Shown here in pieces: positions 1 through 12,151 of a stretch of DNA of 64,000 nt. The notes under the pieces are model-generated. The model was given only the letters and a program-made list of their open reading frames with translations. It was not told the origin of the DNA and did no database searches. A program made the position numbers and the translations under genes. Position 1 is the stretch's first letter; each line of letters starts with the position of its first letter. Origin of the DNA: Maea johnstoni (lineage: Eukaryota > Annelida > Polychaeta > Spionida > Magelonidae); NCBI GenBank assembly GCA_963942565.1, contig OZ012685.1, positions 41,260,433 to 41,324,432 of the forward strand, given 5' to 3'.

Positions 1-215
1 TGGCTTGGAGCGTGTCTCTTATCTCATGATGAGTGAGGGGGTCATCACTGTCTGGCCGCAGGGCTGCGAGCTACATGCCTGCAGTAATTGGTCGCAAGGT
101 ACCCCTCTGGAGAGCGTCACTCAAATAACCAGGGTTAAGTTATCGCCTGGACGTTAAGTCCATTCAGATGTTCATGGTATGGAACTTGATTTCAGAAGAA
201 TTCCTGAAATGGTGA

Positions 216-245
216 TTTATTTGTTTTCTATTATTTCAGGTAAGC
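216..245 (+). promoter_or_regulatory. Recursive (zero-length exon) splice-site-like motif
   Basis: A long pyrimidine-rich tract (TTATTTGTTTTCTATTATTT) ends in CAG at 239 and is followed at once by GTAAGC. This juxtaposed acceptor and donor is the form of ratchet points in long introns. It supports only the idea that the start of the window lies inside a plus-strand intron. Confidence 0.33.
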
Positions 246-1320
246 ACTTGCAAGGCTAACAGATATCTATACATTTGATTATCATAAAAATCATTAGACT
301 ACATGGCATAACATTATGGATAAACTGGATAACTCAAAACAAAATATCAAGTCCTGCATTAGTTAGATAATATATACATGATGTATGGATTTGTATTTGT
401 ATGTAGCGACTGATTTATGACTAAATATTTGTTACTGTTGGAGAAAACCAGAATAAAAAAGAAAAACCATTGCCTGACCTGCAGTGGCGACTCATTGGCA
501 ACTTTTTAACTTGCCTGGAGCTGCATTTGGGTGTGGGCAATAGTGAGAGCTAGCAAGCAGTCAGTGCTGGTAACACCTTAGATCACTTGGCTATCGGGGC
601 AGGCCCTGTTAATGCTAGAGTGATCACAACCCTGCCTTATAACCTAAGCAGGGTACGAGACTCCACTGGCCCAGTTTCCATTCACCTTAGAGAAGACAGA
701 CGATTCTCGGTGATTCTGCACGGTGAGATGAATGGCCCTGACAGCTTGTGATTCAGTGCCCACAAAGAATAGCAATGATACTCTCATGCAGTTATCCATG
801 CGAGAATCAACAGGCTGGGATGAACCTTATTCATGACTTAACTTTTTTAATCAGGGACCGAAACCCAAAACCTGCATCTCCCAGACAGTTATTTCAGGCA
901 TCTTTTAACATTCAAGCAGTTGAGGCTTGCTGTGTGTGAATTTAATACAACTGCCTGCAAAACCAAGTGCAAAAAAGCATGCTCTTCTTGAGCTTGAATA
1001 GAAAGTGATGCAAATTTACATATTTACCCTTCTCAGACAATAATGTTGGGATCGTTAGCTTTGTGGGACTGCCTCTGTTTACAAAATGCAGGCTATTATG
1101 AGAATGTAGGTCAAACTTTTACTTGTATTTGAAATACCTGGGCTGATAGAAAAAGTATCTATTTACCACAGGAATGGTTTGGTAAGCTGATTCCCTTTTT
1201 ATTTATCCTGATTGCCTTTTTACATTTTAAATGATGTACAGTGAAACCCTCTAAGATGGGAACCCCTTAGGATCTTAAGTAAAATGTTCACGAAAGTGTA
1301 TATCTCAGCTGTTTTCATCA
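246..1320. other. Unassigned AT-rich stretch
   Basis: No coding, RNA or repeat signal was recognised apart from ordinary AT-rich sequence; the frame at 748-939 shows no protein-like features. Confidence 0.5.
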
Positions 1321-1331
1321 AAATATTAAGA

Positions 1332-1573
1332 GGGCCTACTCTGACGGCCGGCCGTGTGGTCTAAGGCGCCGCCACTGACTGCATGCTGTCTCTCACCACT
1401 GCATGGGTTCGAATCCCGGCCTGGGCATGCGAAAAAGTTGCCAGTGACTTTGGGTTAGGTGGTGGTTTTTGCCGGGTACTCCGGTTTCCTCCACTAATAA
1501 CAACTGGCTAGTCAGGAATTAGCCACAATTGGCATAAATGTGACGAAAAACGTAATTCCAAATTCCAAATTCC
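1332..1573 (+). mobile_element. tRNA-derived SINE, apparently full length
   Basis: The element is flanked by a perfect 11-bp duplication, AAATATTAAGA, at 1321-1331 and 1574-1584. Its 5' part is tRNA-like: an A-box-like TGTGGTCTAAGGCG and a perfect B box, GGTTCGAATCC, at 1406-1416, with spacing that suggests a tRNA with a long variable arm such as Leu or Ser. The body contains GGGTACTCCGGTTTCCTCC, a word that from memory recurs in the central domain of many animal SINEs. The tail is a short AATTCCA repeat. It would be copied by a LINE partner's reverse transcriptase. Confidence 0.85.
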
Positions 1574-2282
1574 AAATATTAAGATATTGTGTTTCTCTTG
1601 TGTATTTATTAGGAGGGATATACCTGTTACAGGTTTAAACAGAGAAACTGTACTAGAAATTTGAGAAAAATTGTGAACGGGTATTGTAGGTGTTTTTTTT
1701 TTATATGTTTTATTGTTTTTTATTTATAATTGAAATGCAAATACAATGGATTATCCAGAGTTCTAAATTTAAAAAAAGAACTAAAAAAAAAAAAAGATAA
1801 AAAGGAACAAGGAAACGATGGCAGTGATCTGCAGAGATATTGCACAATGCGAGCATTACAAATAGCCTCTCAAGCGGGATCCAGAAAATATCATTCCTCA
1901 TGGAAAGATGGCACTGCAGTCTGTTAGAGATGTCAATTTAGAATAACTGCATTTGCACACCCTCATGTGGCAATTGTATGAACTAAATAACCAATAAATA
2001 GTTTGCCTGTTTAAATTATATTTCAAAATTAACATGATATTGGTTTATATATGATAGGGTTAAAAAAGTCAAGCATGATTCAAAGGTTTACTTTTCTGTA
2101 CTTCTGGAGGTACAATTACTGGCAGTTTCATCTCACTGAAGGCACTTTCTGATAATTACCTTTGAGGGGGACTTTCAGTGATTCAAGTACTTCACATTGT
2201 CTTCTTGGAATTTTATGAAAACTTCAATCATAGTAAAGCCTGATAGTTGTCAGTCGAGTGGACTGACAAGAAGAAAACAACA

Positions 2283-2621
2283 GTAGACCTCTGGGGCTCT
2301 GGGCCATGGTCTTAGCCAATATTTGGAAACAGGGTGTTCAAATAGAGGTTTCATAGACTTTTGCGTGTCCATGTGGTGCAAAGTACATAACACTAATAAA
2401 ATAAACCCTATATATTTACAGATTTTGCTTTTTTAGGCCAGGAACTGCTTTGTGTGTCTTATAAAAGTGACACCACAGATTCTACATCTTCTATCTTCTA
2501 AGAAAATCATCATCATCAGCAAATTCTGACATATATATTTGAGTGTCCAAACTGTCAAAAAAACAGTGTTCTGGGTGTCCAAATGACACGCTGGACGCCT
2601 AGGCGGCTAAGCCTCTGCTCT
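2283..2621 (+). repeat. Dispersed repeat M, copy 1 (diverged)
   Basis: TCTTAGCCAATATTTGGAAA near the start and GTGTCCAAATGACACG...CGGCTAAGCC near the end resemble the paired ends of 7400-7725. Probably an old DNA transposon. Confidence 0.33.
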
Positions 2622-3030
2622 GGGCCTAGTAGCTAGGCTAGGTGAAGGAGCAGTAGTCGAGGCAGCTCAGAAGTAGATGATCATGCCTCTTTCAGTAAGG
2701 AGGAATTATCAGTGTGATCTCATCATGACTGCTATTCTGGGCCTAGTAGCTAGGCTAGGTTAACCCTTTCATACCTGGAGACCTACTTGACTAGTAGCAG
2801 TTTTGGCTGATACGGGTATGAATGGGTTAAGATGCAGTAGTTGAGGCAGCTCAGAAGTAGATGATCACGTCTCTTTCAGTAAGGAGGAATTATCAGTGTG
2901 ATCTCATCATGACTGCTATTCTGGGCCTAGTAGCTAGGCTAGGTTAAGCAGCTCAGAAGTAGATGATCATGCCTCTTTCAGTGAGGAGGAATTATCAGTG
3001 TGATCTCATCATGACTGCTATTCTGGAGGA
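2622..3030 (+). repeat. 117-bp tandem repeat, three units
   Basis: The word GGGCCTAGTAGCTAGGCTAG starts at 2622, 2739 and 2923. The first spacing is 117 bp; the second is 184 bp because of the 63-bp MITE and its duplicated TTAA. The third unit has a short internal deletion. Units also share GATCTCATCATGACTGC. Confidence 0.85.
2764..2826 (+). mobile_element. 63-bp miniature TTAA-B element
   Basis: Perfect TTAA on both sides (2760-2763, 2827-2830). It consists of about 25 bp of each end of the larger TTAA-B members (CCTGGAGACCTACTTGAC on the left; TTTTGGCTGATAC...GGTATGAATGGG on the right) joined in the middle. It lies in a 117-bp tandem array whose spacing grows by exactly 67 bp here (63 + 4), and the next unit still has the unfilled AGGTTAAGCAG. 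Confidence 0.85.
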
Positions 3031-3846
3031 GGTCTAACTACCCTATAAATCCCCCGTGAATGCTTGCTTGACATCATACAGATATAGATGTGGGGCAATC
3101 CTAGGCCATCATCATCATCATGGGGTCACGCTGCAAGATATTGCACCCAGCTAGGCATTAGAGAACGGGGTTTATGATAAGATAAGGGTGTGGAGGGAAC
3201 TTCTTAGCCTAAGCCAGCAAATAAAATTTTGATCACTAATAAACACTACACTACATTACATTACATTACTAAAACCAAGAACAGTATATGATATCATATA
3301 CTGTTCCTGCTAAAACTCAGGATTCATCCTACCCAATATCAGTTTGATTAAGTGATGTGAATCAATATCACTTTCAGTATTTATGAGTCATCATCTAATC
3401 ATTATGGTCAGTTGTACTTGTACACAGATATTGAGCATGAATGATATACCTAGTCATGTACCTTTTTGCATCAAGTTTTTCTGAGGTGTGTACATGCTTG
3501 ATGTCCTTTTTGACATCAGAAGTGTCATATGATATCTCAGTTCTACTGATCTTGTAAATGACCTGGTTGTACATGATTCTAGTATATAATATTAGTAGTA
3601 TATGATATGTATATATGTGTTGATCCCTGGTAGCACTGATCCCATTACAGACACCCTACTGTATTCATATGTATGACATGTGCTTTATTCCCACTGTCAG
3701 CAATGTGTAGTAATCCAGATGTGATGTCTCAGCAGAAGTTATGTAATGCACTCATAATTAATTGAGTCATTGTCCTTGGCTGGCAATGATGGGATGGAAG
3801 GGAGATATGTGACTGGCTTGAACAGACTTAGCCTACTACTAGCTTA

Positions 3847-4120
3847 GATGAATAGACACATGGATTTGTCGCCACAGGCCAATTGCCAAAGGACCCATTA
3901 CAGAACCCTGGCTACACCTAATCTAGTCGAATTTAGTCTCTGTGTGGAGACAAAGACCAATGAGGTCTCTCGTATATTTTACATTTCAGAGAAAGTTGCG
4001 CACCAACATGCGCAGAATGCACATTTTAAGCAATCCTTGCCAACATCCAGGCTATCAGTTGTAGCCAGGCTGTTAAGCAAGACCTGCTGGTTGCGTATCC
4101 AGTGGATCGACCTTTGTGCT
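3847..4120 (+). repeat. Dispersed repeat K, copy 1
   Basis: Shares an ordered set of words with 32071-32350 and 62727-62997: GATGAATA, CCACAGGCCAATTGCC, GAGACAAAGACCAATGAGG, AAGTTGC, AGGCTGTT and GATCGACCTTTGTGCT. The class is unknown; no clear inverted ends were seen. Confidence 0.6.
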
Positions 4121-5305
4121 ACTAGTATCTAGGCTTTCATACATAATAATTTTGTATGTTAAGTTTTACCATGCACAAATTGGGCAGGGTGATAAGGGCT
4201 TACATTCATCTTACCAAGTGGTGACACCTAGAGGGCTTTGTTGGAGTATGACACCAGCACAATCTATGGGTCATTTTCAGAAGTACAATTTGGTTGGCCA
4301 ATTCAGAGGGGAAGATTAACTTATCGAGGCTAGGAGCCTAGTCTTTCAGGGTTTTAGTTAGGCAGTTTATTATGCGGCTGAGACAGGAAGGTGAATGTAA
4401 TAAGCCTCAATGACATACCATGACCGTCTTTTCTTGCAATGGCTTTTCACCTTTGGCAAGTGATCCTTTCACAAAACAATGCTGTTTCCATAGACTAACA
4501 CATACACATGTTATTTTGACCCCTGACTTGCCAATGGTATTTAAGCTGGGCACCAGAAAGCCTAGCGATCTTCAGTCGCATTCACGAGGCATCCAATTTG
4601 TTTGGCATGGCATTCAGTTTCGGATTGTTTAGGCGACAACATAGCTGTGAAAGCTAAACAGAATATAATTGGGTCTATTCTCCACTTTCTTCTCCCATCT
4701 CAGGATTGATAAGAATGTGATAAGAAGATGATCAGCAGACATACCTTAACTCTCACTGTTTTCTCTCAGGGCCATTCACATGCTATCAGCTAGAGTCTTA
4801 CCCAAGCAAAATAAAAGTATTTCCCATCACATCAGTTGTTACTAGTTAAGCATCGCAAAGAATGTTTCTTTGGTTGGGTTGATCTTTCGACTTAATTTTT
4901 TTTACCCCTTTTATTGCAGAATTAAATACATTTGTTGGAATTTTTATTATTTTAAAAGATTATTTAAAGTGTATTAGTAATTTACACAAAATACTATAAG
5001 CTTTGTCTTTGAAGTCATTTGATGGCTTTTAAAAGTATGATTAAAGCACACAAAAAGATATGATAGCATACTTTGCAAGGAGCGGTTTATAGAAGGTTAT
5101 TGCTGGTGTCTTGTCGTTGTAGAAGGTTATTGTCAGAGAATTCCTGGAAAGGAAGCCCTCAAGTAAAACTTCAGATCAACAGCCATTGAAAAAGCTGATG
5201 GTATTTTTGGCAGGGATGATTGTGATAAAGCATCGTGGCTTGCTAGCCTAGCAGCCATTTCTTCTCATTTCTCCATGGTGATCTAATATGCTATCCTAGC
5301 CATGC
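4121..5305. other. Unassigned stretch between repeat K and the TTAA-B MITEs
   Basis: Two frames (4116-4319, 4420-4632) have no splice support or motifs. AT-rich intron-like sequence. Confidence 0.45.
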
Positions 5306-5309
5306 TTAA

Positions 5310-5535
5310 CCCATTGATGCTCAAAGCGGCGGCCAAAAACACCCTGACAATTTTGATAAAATCATGCTGGCAAAAGCATATTTGGAAAAATATTTCAATG
5401 TGAAATGTTAGTTAGAACACTACCAACAACTCTCCTTCAAATATTTTGTAAAATCATCTTCAATTCCCAGGATAGTATCAAAAGTGTACTAGATCCAGAC
5501 GATAATTTCGACAGGAACTCTTACGCATTAATGGG
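5310..5535 (-). mobile_element. TTAA-B MITE (CCCATT ends)
   Basis: Perfect TTAA on both sides (5306-5309, 5536-5539), with ends CCCATTGATGC and GCATTAATGGG. Compared with other members it is inverted. A second TTAA-B copy begins at the shared right-hand TTAA. It carries the CTCCTTCAAATATTT word common to the family. Confidence 0.75.
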
Positions 5536-5539
5536 TTAA

Positions 5540-5885
5540 CCCATTGATGCCTGGAGATGTATTTGACAAGTGTCATCTGGACCTTTCATACCTTTAACCC
5601 TTATGCTGCTGGTGGCTAATTTGGCCAATACAAAATGATGCAAAAAAACTATAAAATGACTGAAACCCTGGGTACTCATCTGAGAGTACTCAGCGAGAGC
5701 TTTCAAATGAATACCAACATGACATGGTTTCGATGGTTTTCAGAAATCTTTGCGTCCTTGTGCTTTGGATGAAAGTAGCCTTAGCATTGGAAGGGTTAAA
5801 CATAAACTTTGGCATGAAGCATAAATTTGAAAAATATTTGAAAAATATTTGAAGGAGAGTCAGGCATTTTTGGCTGCTACAGGCC
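5540..5885 (+). mobile_element. TTAA-B MITE interrupted by a TTAA-A MITE
   Basis: The left arm 5540-5593 (CCCATTGATGCCTGGAGATG...) and the right arm from 5800, containing TATTTGAAGGAGAG and TTTTTGGCTGCTACAGGC, are one copy split by the TTAA-A MITE at 5598-5795. The right terminus is decayed. Confidence 0.6.
5598..5795 (+). mobile_element. TTAA-A MITE, copy 1
   Basis: The copy starts CCCTTATGCTGCTGGTGGC, ends AGCATTGGAAGGG and is flanked by TTAA on both sides (5594-5597, 5796-5799). The TTAA target with CCC...GGG ends is typical of piggyBac-type transposons, so this is probably a non-autonomous relative with no coding capacity. The internal palindrome GTACTCATCTGAGAGTAC is conserved in the family. 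It sits inside a TTAA-B copy. Confidence 0.82.
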
Positions 5886-6920
5886 CTAACTTGGCAAATA
5901 AATGGACCCTATCCTAACTAGCTCATCTGCATATTCTTTCCTTACTCATTTTAGTTTTATTTCTCAGTAGAGAAGTTGTGCGGGGCTGATCCAGGGGTGA
6001 GCTCCAGATAAATAGATTAGATTGTTATTAGTGTCCCCAGGGTCTCCTTTCCAAGAAGCATGTCATCCCTAGGATAACCATATTCATATTCATATGCTCT
6101 TCACCTATGTTAGGAGCAGAGCATTGGTCTTCCTCTGCAAGCAGAAGTGAATTACAGTCATATGCAGTTCAGCTTTTAGATATTGATATGATCCAGAAAT
6201 GTGATAAGTGATTTTCAGAGAACTAGTCTATAATGACGAGGTAGCAAGAATGTACTTTCTCGTTATGAACAAATATATGGGTCCTAATACTAAGGCTTAA
6301 CGCATGGCATATTTTTGAAATGACTCATAACATGGAATGGTTAAAGGGCACTCCAAATAGATAGGGATTGAAAACCTTATACAATTGAATTATCATTCGA
6401 ATATTAGTATATTTTACTTGGCTTTACATGTCTTCTACTGTGCACAAGGTGCAACAGGTAGAGGTCTGTTATAATCTCCACATGTGAGCCTTAAAGAATG
6501 CTGCATAAGGCTGAATTTTTATGGAAACATCCTAATTAAAAGTGTAGTGTTTGGTTAAGTGTGTTTAGTTTTCCTGAGCTTATTTGAACCAGAAGCGCCC
6601 CTGGGAATGATTGTAATAAGGCCATACAACCAATAAGCACACCCAAAACCACAGCATGCCACCCTGAACTCAGGTGACATGCAATGTTGGCATAAAAACC
6701 TGTTATAAAACATAGATAGGCATCTCAAGTTCTCAGACCTTAACATCTAGCATATCTTGTGTGTGTATGTGTATGCTGACTCCTCAGATTGTATCTCATC
6801 ACTAGGTGAATATTGAAAAGGGAAAGTCACAGCATAATTTCCATGCCCGTTTTCCAGTTTCCAGGGCAATGCATTATGCTCGGCGAGAAGAGAGAGATGT
6901 GTTTGTGTGGTGTGGGTTAA

Positions 6921-7142
6921 CCCATTCACACTTAGAACTCCACTAGAACATAACGTCTGCTACTTCCATACTTTTGAAAATAACTTGAGAACAAAGCGAA
7001 AGTTCACAAAATATTTGAAGGAGAGTTGCAGTGTGGCTTCTGATAAACATTTCTCCTTCAAATGTTTTCCAGAAAATGCTTTTGAAAGTAATATATTTCC
7101 AAATTTGTCAGGCCTTTTTTGGCTGCTCTGAGTGTTAATGGG
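6921..7142 (+). mobile_element. TTAA-B MITE
   Basis: TTAA at 6917-6920 and 7143-7146. Ends are CCCATTCACACTTAGA and TCTGAGTGTTAATGGG. A central inverted repeat pairs TTTGAAGGAGA with TCTCCTTCAAA. Confidence 0.82.
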
Positions 7143-7399
7143 TTAAATGCTCGGTATAAAGGCAGGCGGTTGCACTCTCCTGACACACAGCATCACAGTG
7201 CCTGGCTTCTAACCTCATTAAGTGGAGTGCCGTGCTCATCCCTAGACTGGAAGATGTCACGCAGGGGAGATGCCTCTACACCTGTGGTGTCTACAGCCAC
7301 AGCTGATCAAGCTGCTATGTTGCAGGGGGCAAAATAACCTACATTTAGAGCTCAAGGGCTCCACCAATCATACCTGTTAACATTCGCCGGTCCAAAATC

Positions 7400-7725
7400 A
7401 AAAGATGCGGTTTGCCAGGGTTTTAGCCAGGATTTGGAAATTGGGTACCTAAAATTGGCAATTACAAAATTTTTTGCAGTCTTATTTTTCGAGGGTGACC
7501 ACAATATAATCGGTTTACAACCATAAATATGTATTTACTTGTTGAAATAATTTTAAGGCATAGTATCCTCATACAGTGTCATGGCAATTGTATTGAGGTG
7601 AAAGAAAGTTGGTTATATGCTTGAAAACAAAATAAATTGGGTTCCTGGAGGTGTTTTTTGAGGGTTTGGGCATCCAAGTGGCGCCCAGATGCCCTACTGG
7701 CTAAGACCATGCGGGTTTGCTGTTG
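7400..7725 (+). repeat. Dispersed repeat M, copy 2 (diverged)
   Basis: TTTTAGCCAGGATTTGGAAA and CATCCAAGTGGCGCCCAG...ACTGGCTAAGACC are the counterparts of the words in 2283-2621. Limits uncertain. Confidence 0.33.
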
Positions 7726-7805
7726 GAGAAAACATTTTAGCAACATTTTGTTTAGTTCCATTCCTTGCCACCAGGGATCAGGTTAGTCAGAAGAAGGAGG
7801 CAGTA

Positions 7806-8009
7806 CTGTAGAACACCCATATGACGCGTGTCCCAAATATAGTGAATTGGGGAGTTTTCGCATCATAGCGTATCTTTATGTTAGCGACAGTAGCCGCTGC
7901 TGCAGCGCCAAAGTACAGTAAAAAAGTACAGTTTTTTATATGAAGCGAAGTGGAACCACACGCTATGTACGCTATATATAAACAGACGTGTACATTGTGT
8001 GTTCTACAG
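7806..8009. mobile_element. TA-target MITE, family E, copy 1
   Basis: TA on both sides. Ends CTGTAGAACACCCATATGAC and GTGTGTTCTACAG are inverted. 204 bp. Compatible with a mariner/Tc1-type element. Confidence 0.72.
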
Positions 8010-10118
8010 TATTCAAAATTACCATTCAGCCAGTAAGATTTATAAGTGTCTAACATATGATTCCAGTGTAGAAAAGATTGCATCTGATTTGAAAGTTTCT
8101 GTTTCTGTTCTATTGGCTACTACTCCAAGGATCTATCAGATAACTACTATGTACATGATGTAAATGTACCAGGGTTTGATATTTGTGGGAAGGATGTTCC
8201 AATGTGTTATTTATATGATGATGAAGATGATGATGAAGATTGTTATCATTATCATCATCACGTCATTATCACATTTGTGATAACAATGATGGTGAGTGAG
8301 AGATATAAAGCATGTCATTTACATGCATGTCCGTGGCTACTCTGATTTTCATTCAAAACGTTAAACAAAATGTTGTGGGTAAATCATACATCAACTGCCC
8401 CTTTGGTGACCACAGCTCCAATCTTGACCTGACTTAACCATCTTTGCTGCAGAAATCCAGGGACTTCTATACATATCTCTGATAGATCCTGTAGCTCTCC
8501 CTGTCAGGTAAACAGAGAATGTATTGCTACAGTCCCTGTTGAAGGCCAGCTGAGATCAACACAGGTAAACCTACCTGTATGGCCAGCCTGAATGCAAATA
8601 TTAACAAAGGATTGTATAAATGTTGATCTCAAGGCACTAAGTAATGGAAGAACTACCGTGAAAGGCTGTATGGTAAACAGCAGTTTCTTAGTGTCCTGCA
8701 CATGTTCTTGAAACATTTCTGGGTTCTGTTCCGAACTTTTTATCATGCCGTGCTGGTATTGGGGGCCAAAATGATGTTGCTTGTCTTACTGATCAAGCTC
8801 CATGTCTTATCAATCATAACAATTAACATTCCACCCTCATGTAGATGAACTGAGACTGGGAGCCCTAAGGTGCAATACCACTGAAACCTATTGTGTAATA
8901 ATTGTTATTGTTTGATTGATGGTTCTGTTAAGGCAGGATGACATACACAAGCAGTGATGTAACAATGTGATTATTGTGTCTCATAATAGTATGTAATCGT
9001 GTGGTCAGGAGCCTGCATGCTCTGTTAAATACAGTCTAGCCTACTAGGGGATTAGTGATCACCTGTAAGTAAAGCCTATCTGAGGTTAACTCTTCCACTG
9101 TTCATGATGTTCACATGACCCTATGCAATGACTCTCAAGCAGGCCCAACTTCCCTCTTTGAGTGTTTCCCTCTGCCTTGGGAGCATACAAGAATGGAGCT
9201 GGGGATACCAAGCAATTTTGAAGATGATGGAAAAGCAATTTTAGAAAATGCCAGGATTTTCTGGGAATTGCTTGCTTGTTATCTGCTGCTGAAATGCAGT
9301 GATAAGATAGATATTCAAAACTTAAATCATCAAAACCTGTACCCCCATCATTAATGTTTACAAATCAAATAGATATGCCATTTGATAAATATACTGTCTG
9401 AGAGATGTGGGGTTTCTGCAAATACCACATGACAATTTTTTGTTATCCCTGTAAAGATGGATCTGTGACAGGTAACTTAATATCATAACTTAGGTTTTAC
9501 CAATATCATATTTGCTGATCATATTGCTATTGGTAAATGTTGGCAAAATAAATATGTTGGAAAGTTTATTTGGTTTACACAGTCAAGGAGGTCTATGAAC
9601 AGTTACCTAGCTGTTACTCAGAAACCAAGATAACCTCTATCTCCTGCATGTTTGTAACAAGATGTCCAATTGATATAAACTGTTATGGGTGCAAGTAAAC
9701 CATCTTGTACTCTGGTTGATGTGTTCTGTCTACACAAGGCACCATCTGTATAGGTATTTAGTATCAGTGTGCTACAAACTGGATTGGATTAGTGTTAATG
9801 TATCACTATCATTATAAGTGGTATATTTGATGATCTTAAAGAGGCAATACACTTGTACTAAGGCTAAAACAGAATTTGAGTGTAAGGCGGTTGTCCTGTA
9901 GAAGATGGTGTGTGTTCAGGGAGTTTTTATATATACTGTTATTAGTTTATATGTATATATACTATTATTATATTTTGTTGCCATGGGATGAAGGTAGGGA
10001 ACCTAGTAAATTTAATACATGTTCTTGCACAGGTGGACGTGGCTCACTTTAAAGGAAGATGGTGTCATTATATGTGGTAGGCCTAAAAGGTAGGGTGCAG
10101 TATAAGGCTAAGAGGCTG
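8010..10118. other. Unassigned 2.1-kb stretch
   Basis: A CTCTCCCTGTCAGGTAAAC motif near 8495-8515 has the form of a weak acceptor directly followed by a donor. The frames at 8504-8746 (minus) and 9115-9354 (plus) look random. A short GAT-rich simple repeat lies near 8217-8240. Confidence 0.45.
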
Positions 10119-10630
10119 TTATGATATGATATAGCCCTGGGAAGGAGGGTATATAGAGCCAGTAGGGTGTTATGATATGATATAGCCCTGGGAAGGAGGG
10201 TGATATGGTGCCAATAGGATATTATGATATGATATAGCCCTGGGAAGGAGGGTAATATGGCGCCTATAGGATATTATGATATGATATAGCCCTTGGAAGG
10301 AGGGTATATGGAGCCAGTAGGGTGTTATGATATGATATAGCCCTTGGAAGGAGGGTATTATGGATCCAGTAGGGTGTTATGATATGATACAGCCCTGGGA
10401 CGGAGGGTATATGGATCCAGTAGGGTGTTATGATATGATATTGCCCTGGGAAGGAGGGTACATGGATCCAGTAGGGTGTTATGATATGATATAGCCCTGG
10501 GACGGAGGGTACATGGAGCCAGTAGGTGTTATGATATAGTATAGCCCCGGGAAGGAGGGTAACTTGGTGCCAGTAGGGTTTTATGATATGATATAGCCCT
10601 GGGAAGGAGGGTACATGGTAAATATATACT
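10119..10630 (+). repeat. 51-52-bp minisatellite, about ten units
   Basis: TTATGATATGATATAGCCCT recurs at 10119, 10170, 10222, 10274, 10325, 10377, 10428, 10479, 10529 and 10581 with spacing of 50-52 bp. Because 51 is a multiple of three, a 133-codon frame stays open on the minus strand as an artefact. Confidence 0.93.
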
Positions 10631-11581
10631 TGTGCTGGTGACCTGGGAAATGTGATCCTGCACACAAGCTGAAATAGACTACCTAGTGTTTATGTATGGA
10701 TGTGAAAAGGGATTGCTGAGAGAACTATCTTCCTGACATTCAGACCCCTAACCGGGAAATTATAGGGTATGGATGCCATGCCTCGGGAGCATATGGAAAA
10801 TGTCTTAAGCACGGTTACTGGTGGTGGGTATTTTGGAACTAGCATTCCCGAGTGTCAATATACAACCAAAAAAATCATCTGTATAATTTGACCCGGTGTA
10901 AGGTCATCAACTACAGGCTTAACTACTCGAGTGTCTTTAGTGTAATCAGTATGGAGGTTGTGCACAATATCATAGGAGCGTTATTTCCTGTAGTTTTATT
11001 TCAGATTCACTGAAAATGATATATAACCAAGAAAATGCTGAAAGGTTTTGTATTTGGAAGAACTTGTTGAGCCTATTAACTTTGCTCTGTATATAGGCAC
11101 CAGAAATAGATATTGATTCGGATAAAAGACAGCCTGCAGTGCCTATACTTAAGGTAGCTTGGGTTAATTTCTTTGACTATTTTGCCTGAAAGGTCTTCTG
11201 ATGAGGAATACATTAAACATCATGAAAATCACCTCACTACTGGATGTAAAATCATTTATTTATATGAAAATAGCAGATTACCTCCAAATATGGAGGATGG
11301 TGGATGTATGAGAATATCCACAAAATCTTTTTGTGCAATCAAAATTAACAATTTACAATACTCGGTTAAAACAATACTGGCCATGTATCTCTCAGAGTCC
11401 TGGTACTCATAACATGGAAAGGTCGTTAAGGAAAGAAAATCCATTTTAAAAGTACTGTGTTGATATAAACGTAAAAAGTAATCTCAAATGGCCTATTTGG
11501 GAGGTCTCTTTACCTTGCTGGATCATCAGAGTAATGTTTCCTCAGAGTGTGCTTTAGTGTGCAGCAGAATTGTCTTTATTA

Positions 11582-11805
11582 GGCCAAAAAAAATATTGTT
11601 TGTTTCCTGTAACGGAAAAAAAGTAGTGTAGGTAGGTTGGTAAAAATATTTTTTCTTCATAATTTTTTGGCCTAAAAATGTGTGTTTTATGCCTGTTTTA
11701 TGTTGATTGGGAGTTGGGAGGGCGGAAAAAAATTTAGGGTAGAGATTCTTTTGAATAAAAACTTGTTAGGGTAGGGTTACAGGAAACGAACAACTTTTTT
11801 AGGCC
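11582..11805. mobile_element. Harbinger-like MITE, family G, copy 1
   Basis: Ends begin GGCC followed by an A run and TTGTTTGTTTCCTGTAAC, inverted at the right as GTTACAGGAAACGAACAAC. The duplication is TTA (11579-11581, 11806-11808). Confidence 0.8.
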
Positions 11806-12151
11806 TTATTGTATGTTCCTTGCGGGAGATATCATATCCACTTCCTAGGAACATGCATACTCAGAGTGAGAATGGTTCCAATCTTTCATTTGTGAGTCCA
11901 GCATGGATGTTGAAAGGGAATGATTTTTGTTGAGGATGCGTGGGGGAGTTGTGTTACTGTAAAGTAGTGCAAAGAATCTGCCTGGATAAAGCTTCCCCCG
12001 ACAGTGGGTTTAAGGTACTTACCTCAACTGACTTCTTTTTCCATTCTTTATTGTTATATAACTTAACACTACTTTAAACTGATCCACCCTTGTTAAAGAG
12101 ATTCTACCCCATCTAAGTTTGAATAATTTCCTGACCTTTTTTATCCATTAA

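Noticed and set aside
1346-1420. Possible tRNA gene
   Set aside because: It has A- and B-box-like words but is the head of a SINE with an 11-bp target duplication, and the far stem does not close like a functional tRNA.
3848-4132. 94-codon frame
   Set aside because: Lies in dispersed repeat K; the other copies of the repeat do not keep the frame.
7787-8083. 98-codon minus-strand frame
   Set aside because: Mostly within the TA-target MITE at 7806-8009, and the sister copy at 47775 does not preserve it.
10264-10665. 133-codon minus-strand open frame
   Set aside because: It is carried entirely by a 51-52-bp minisatellite whose main unit length is a multiple of three; the 17-residue repeat has no family features.
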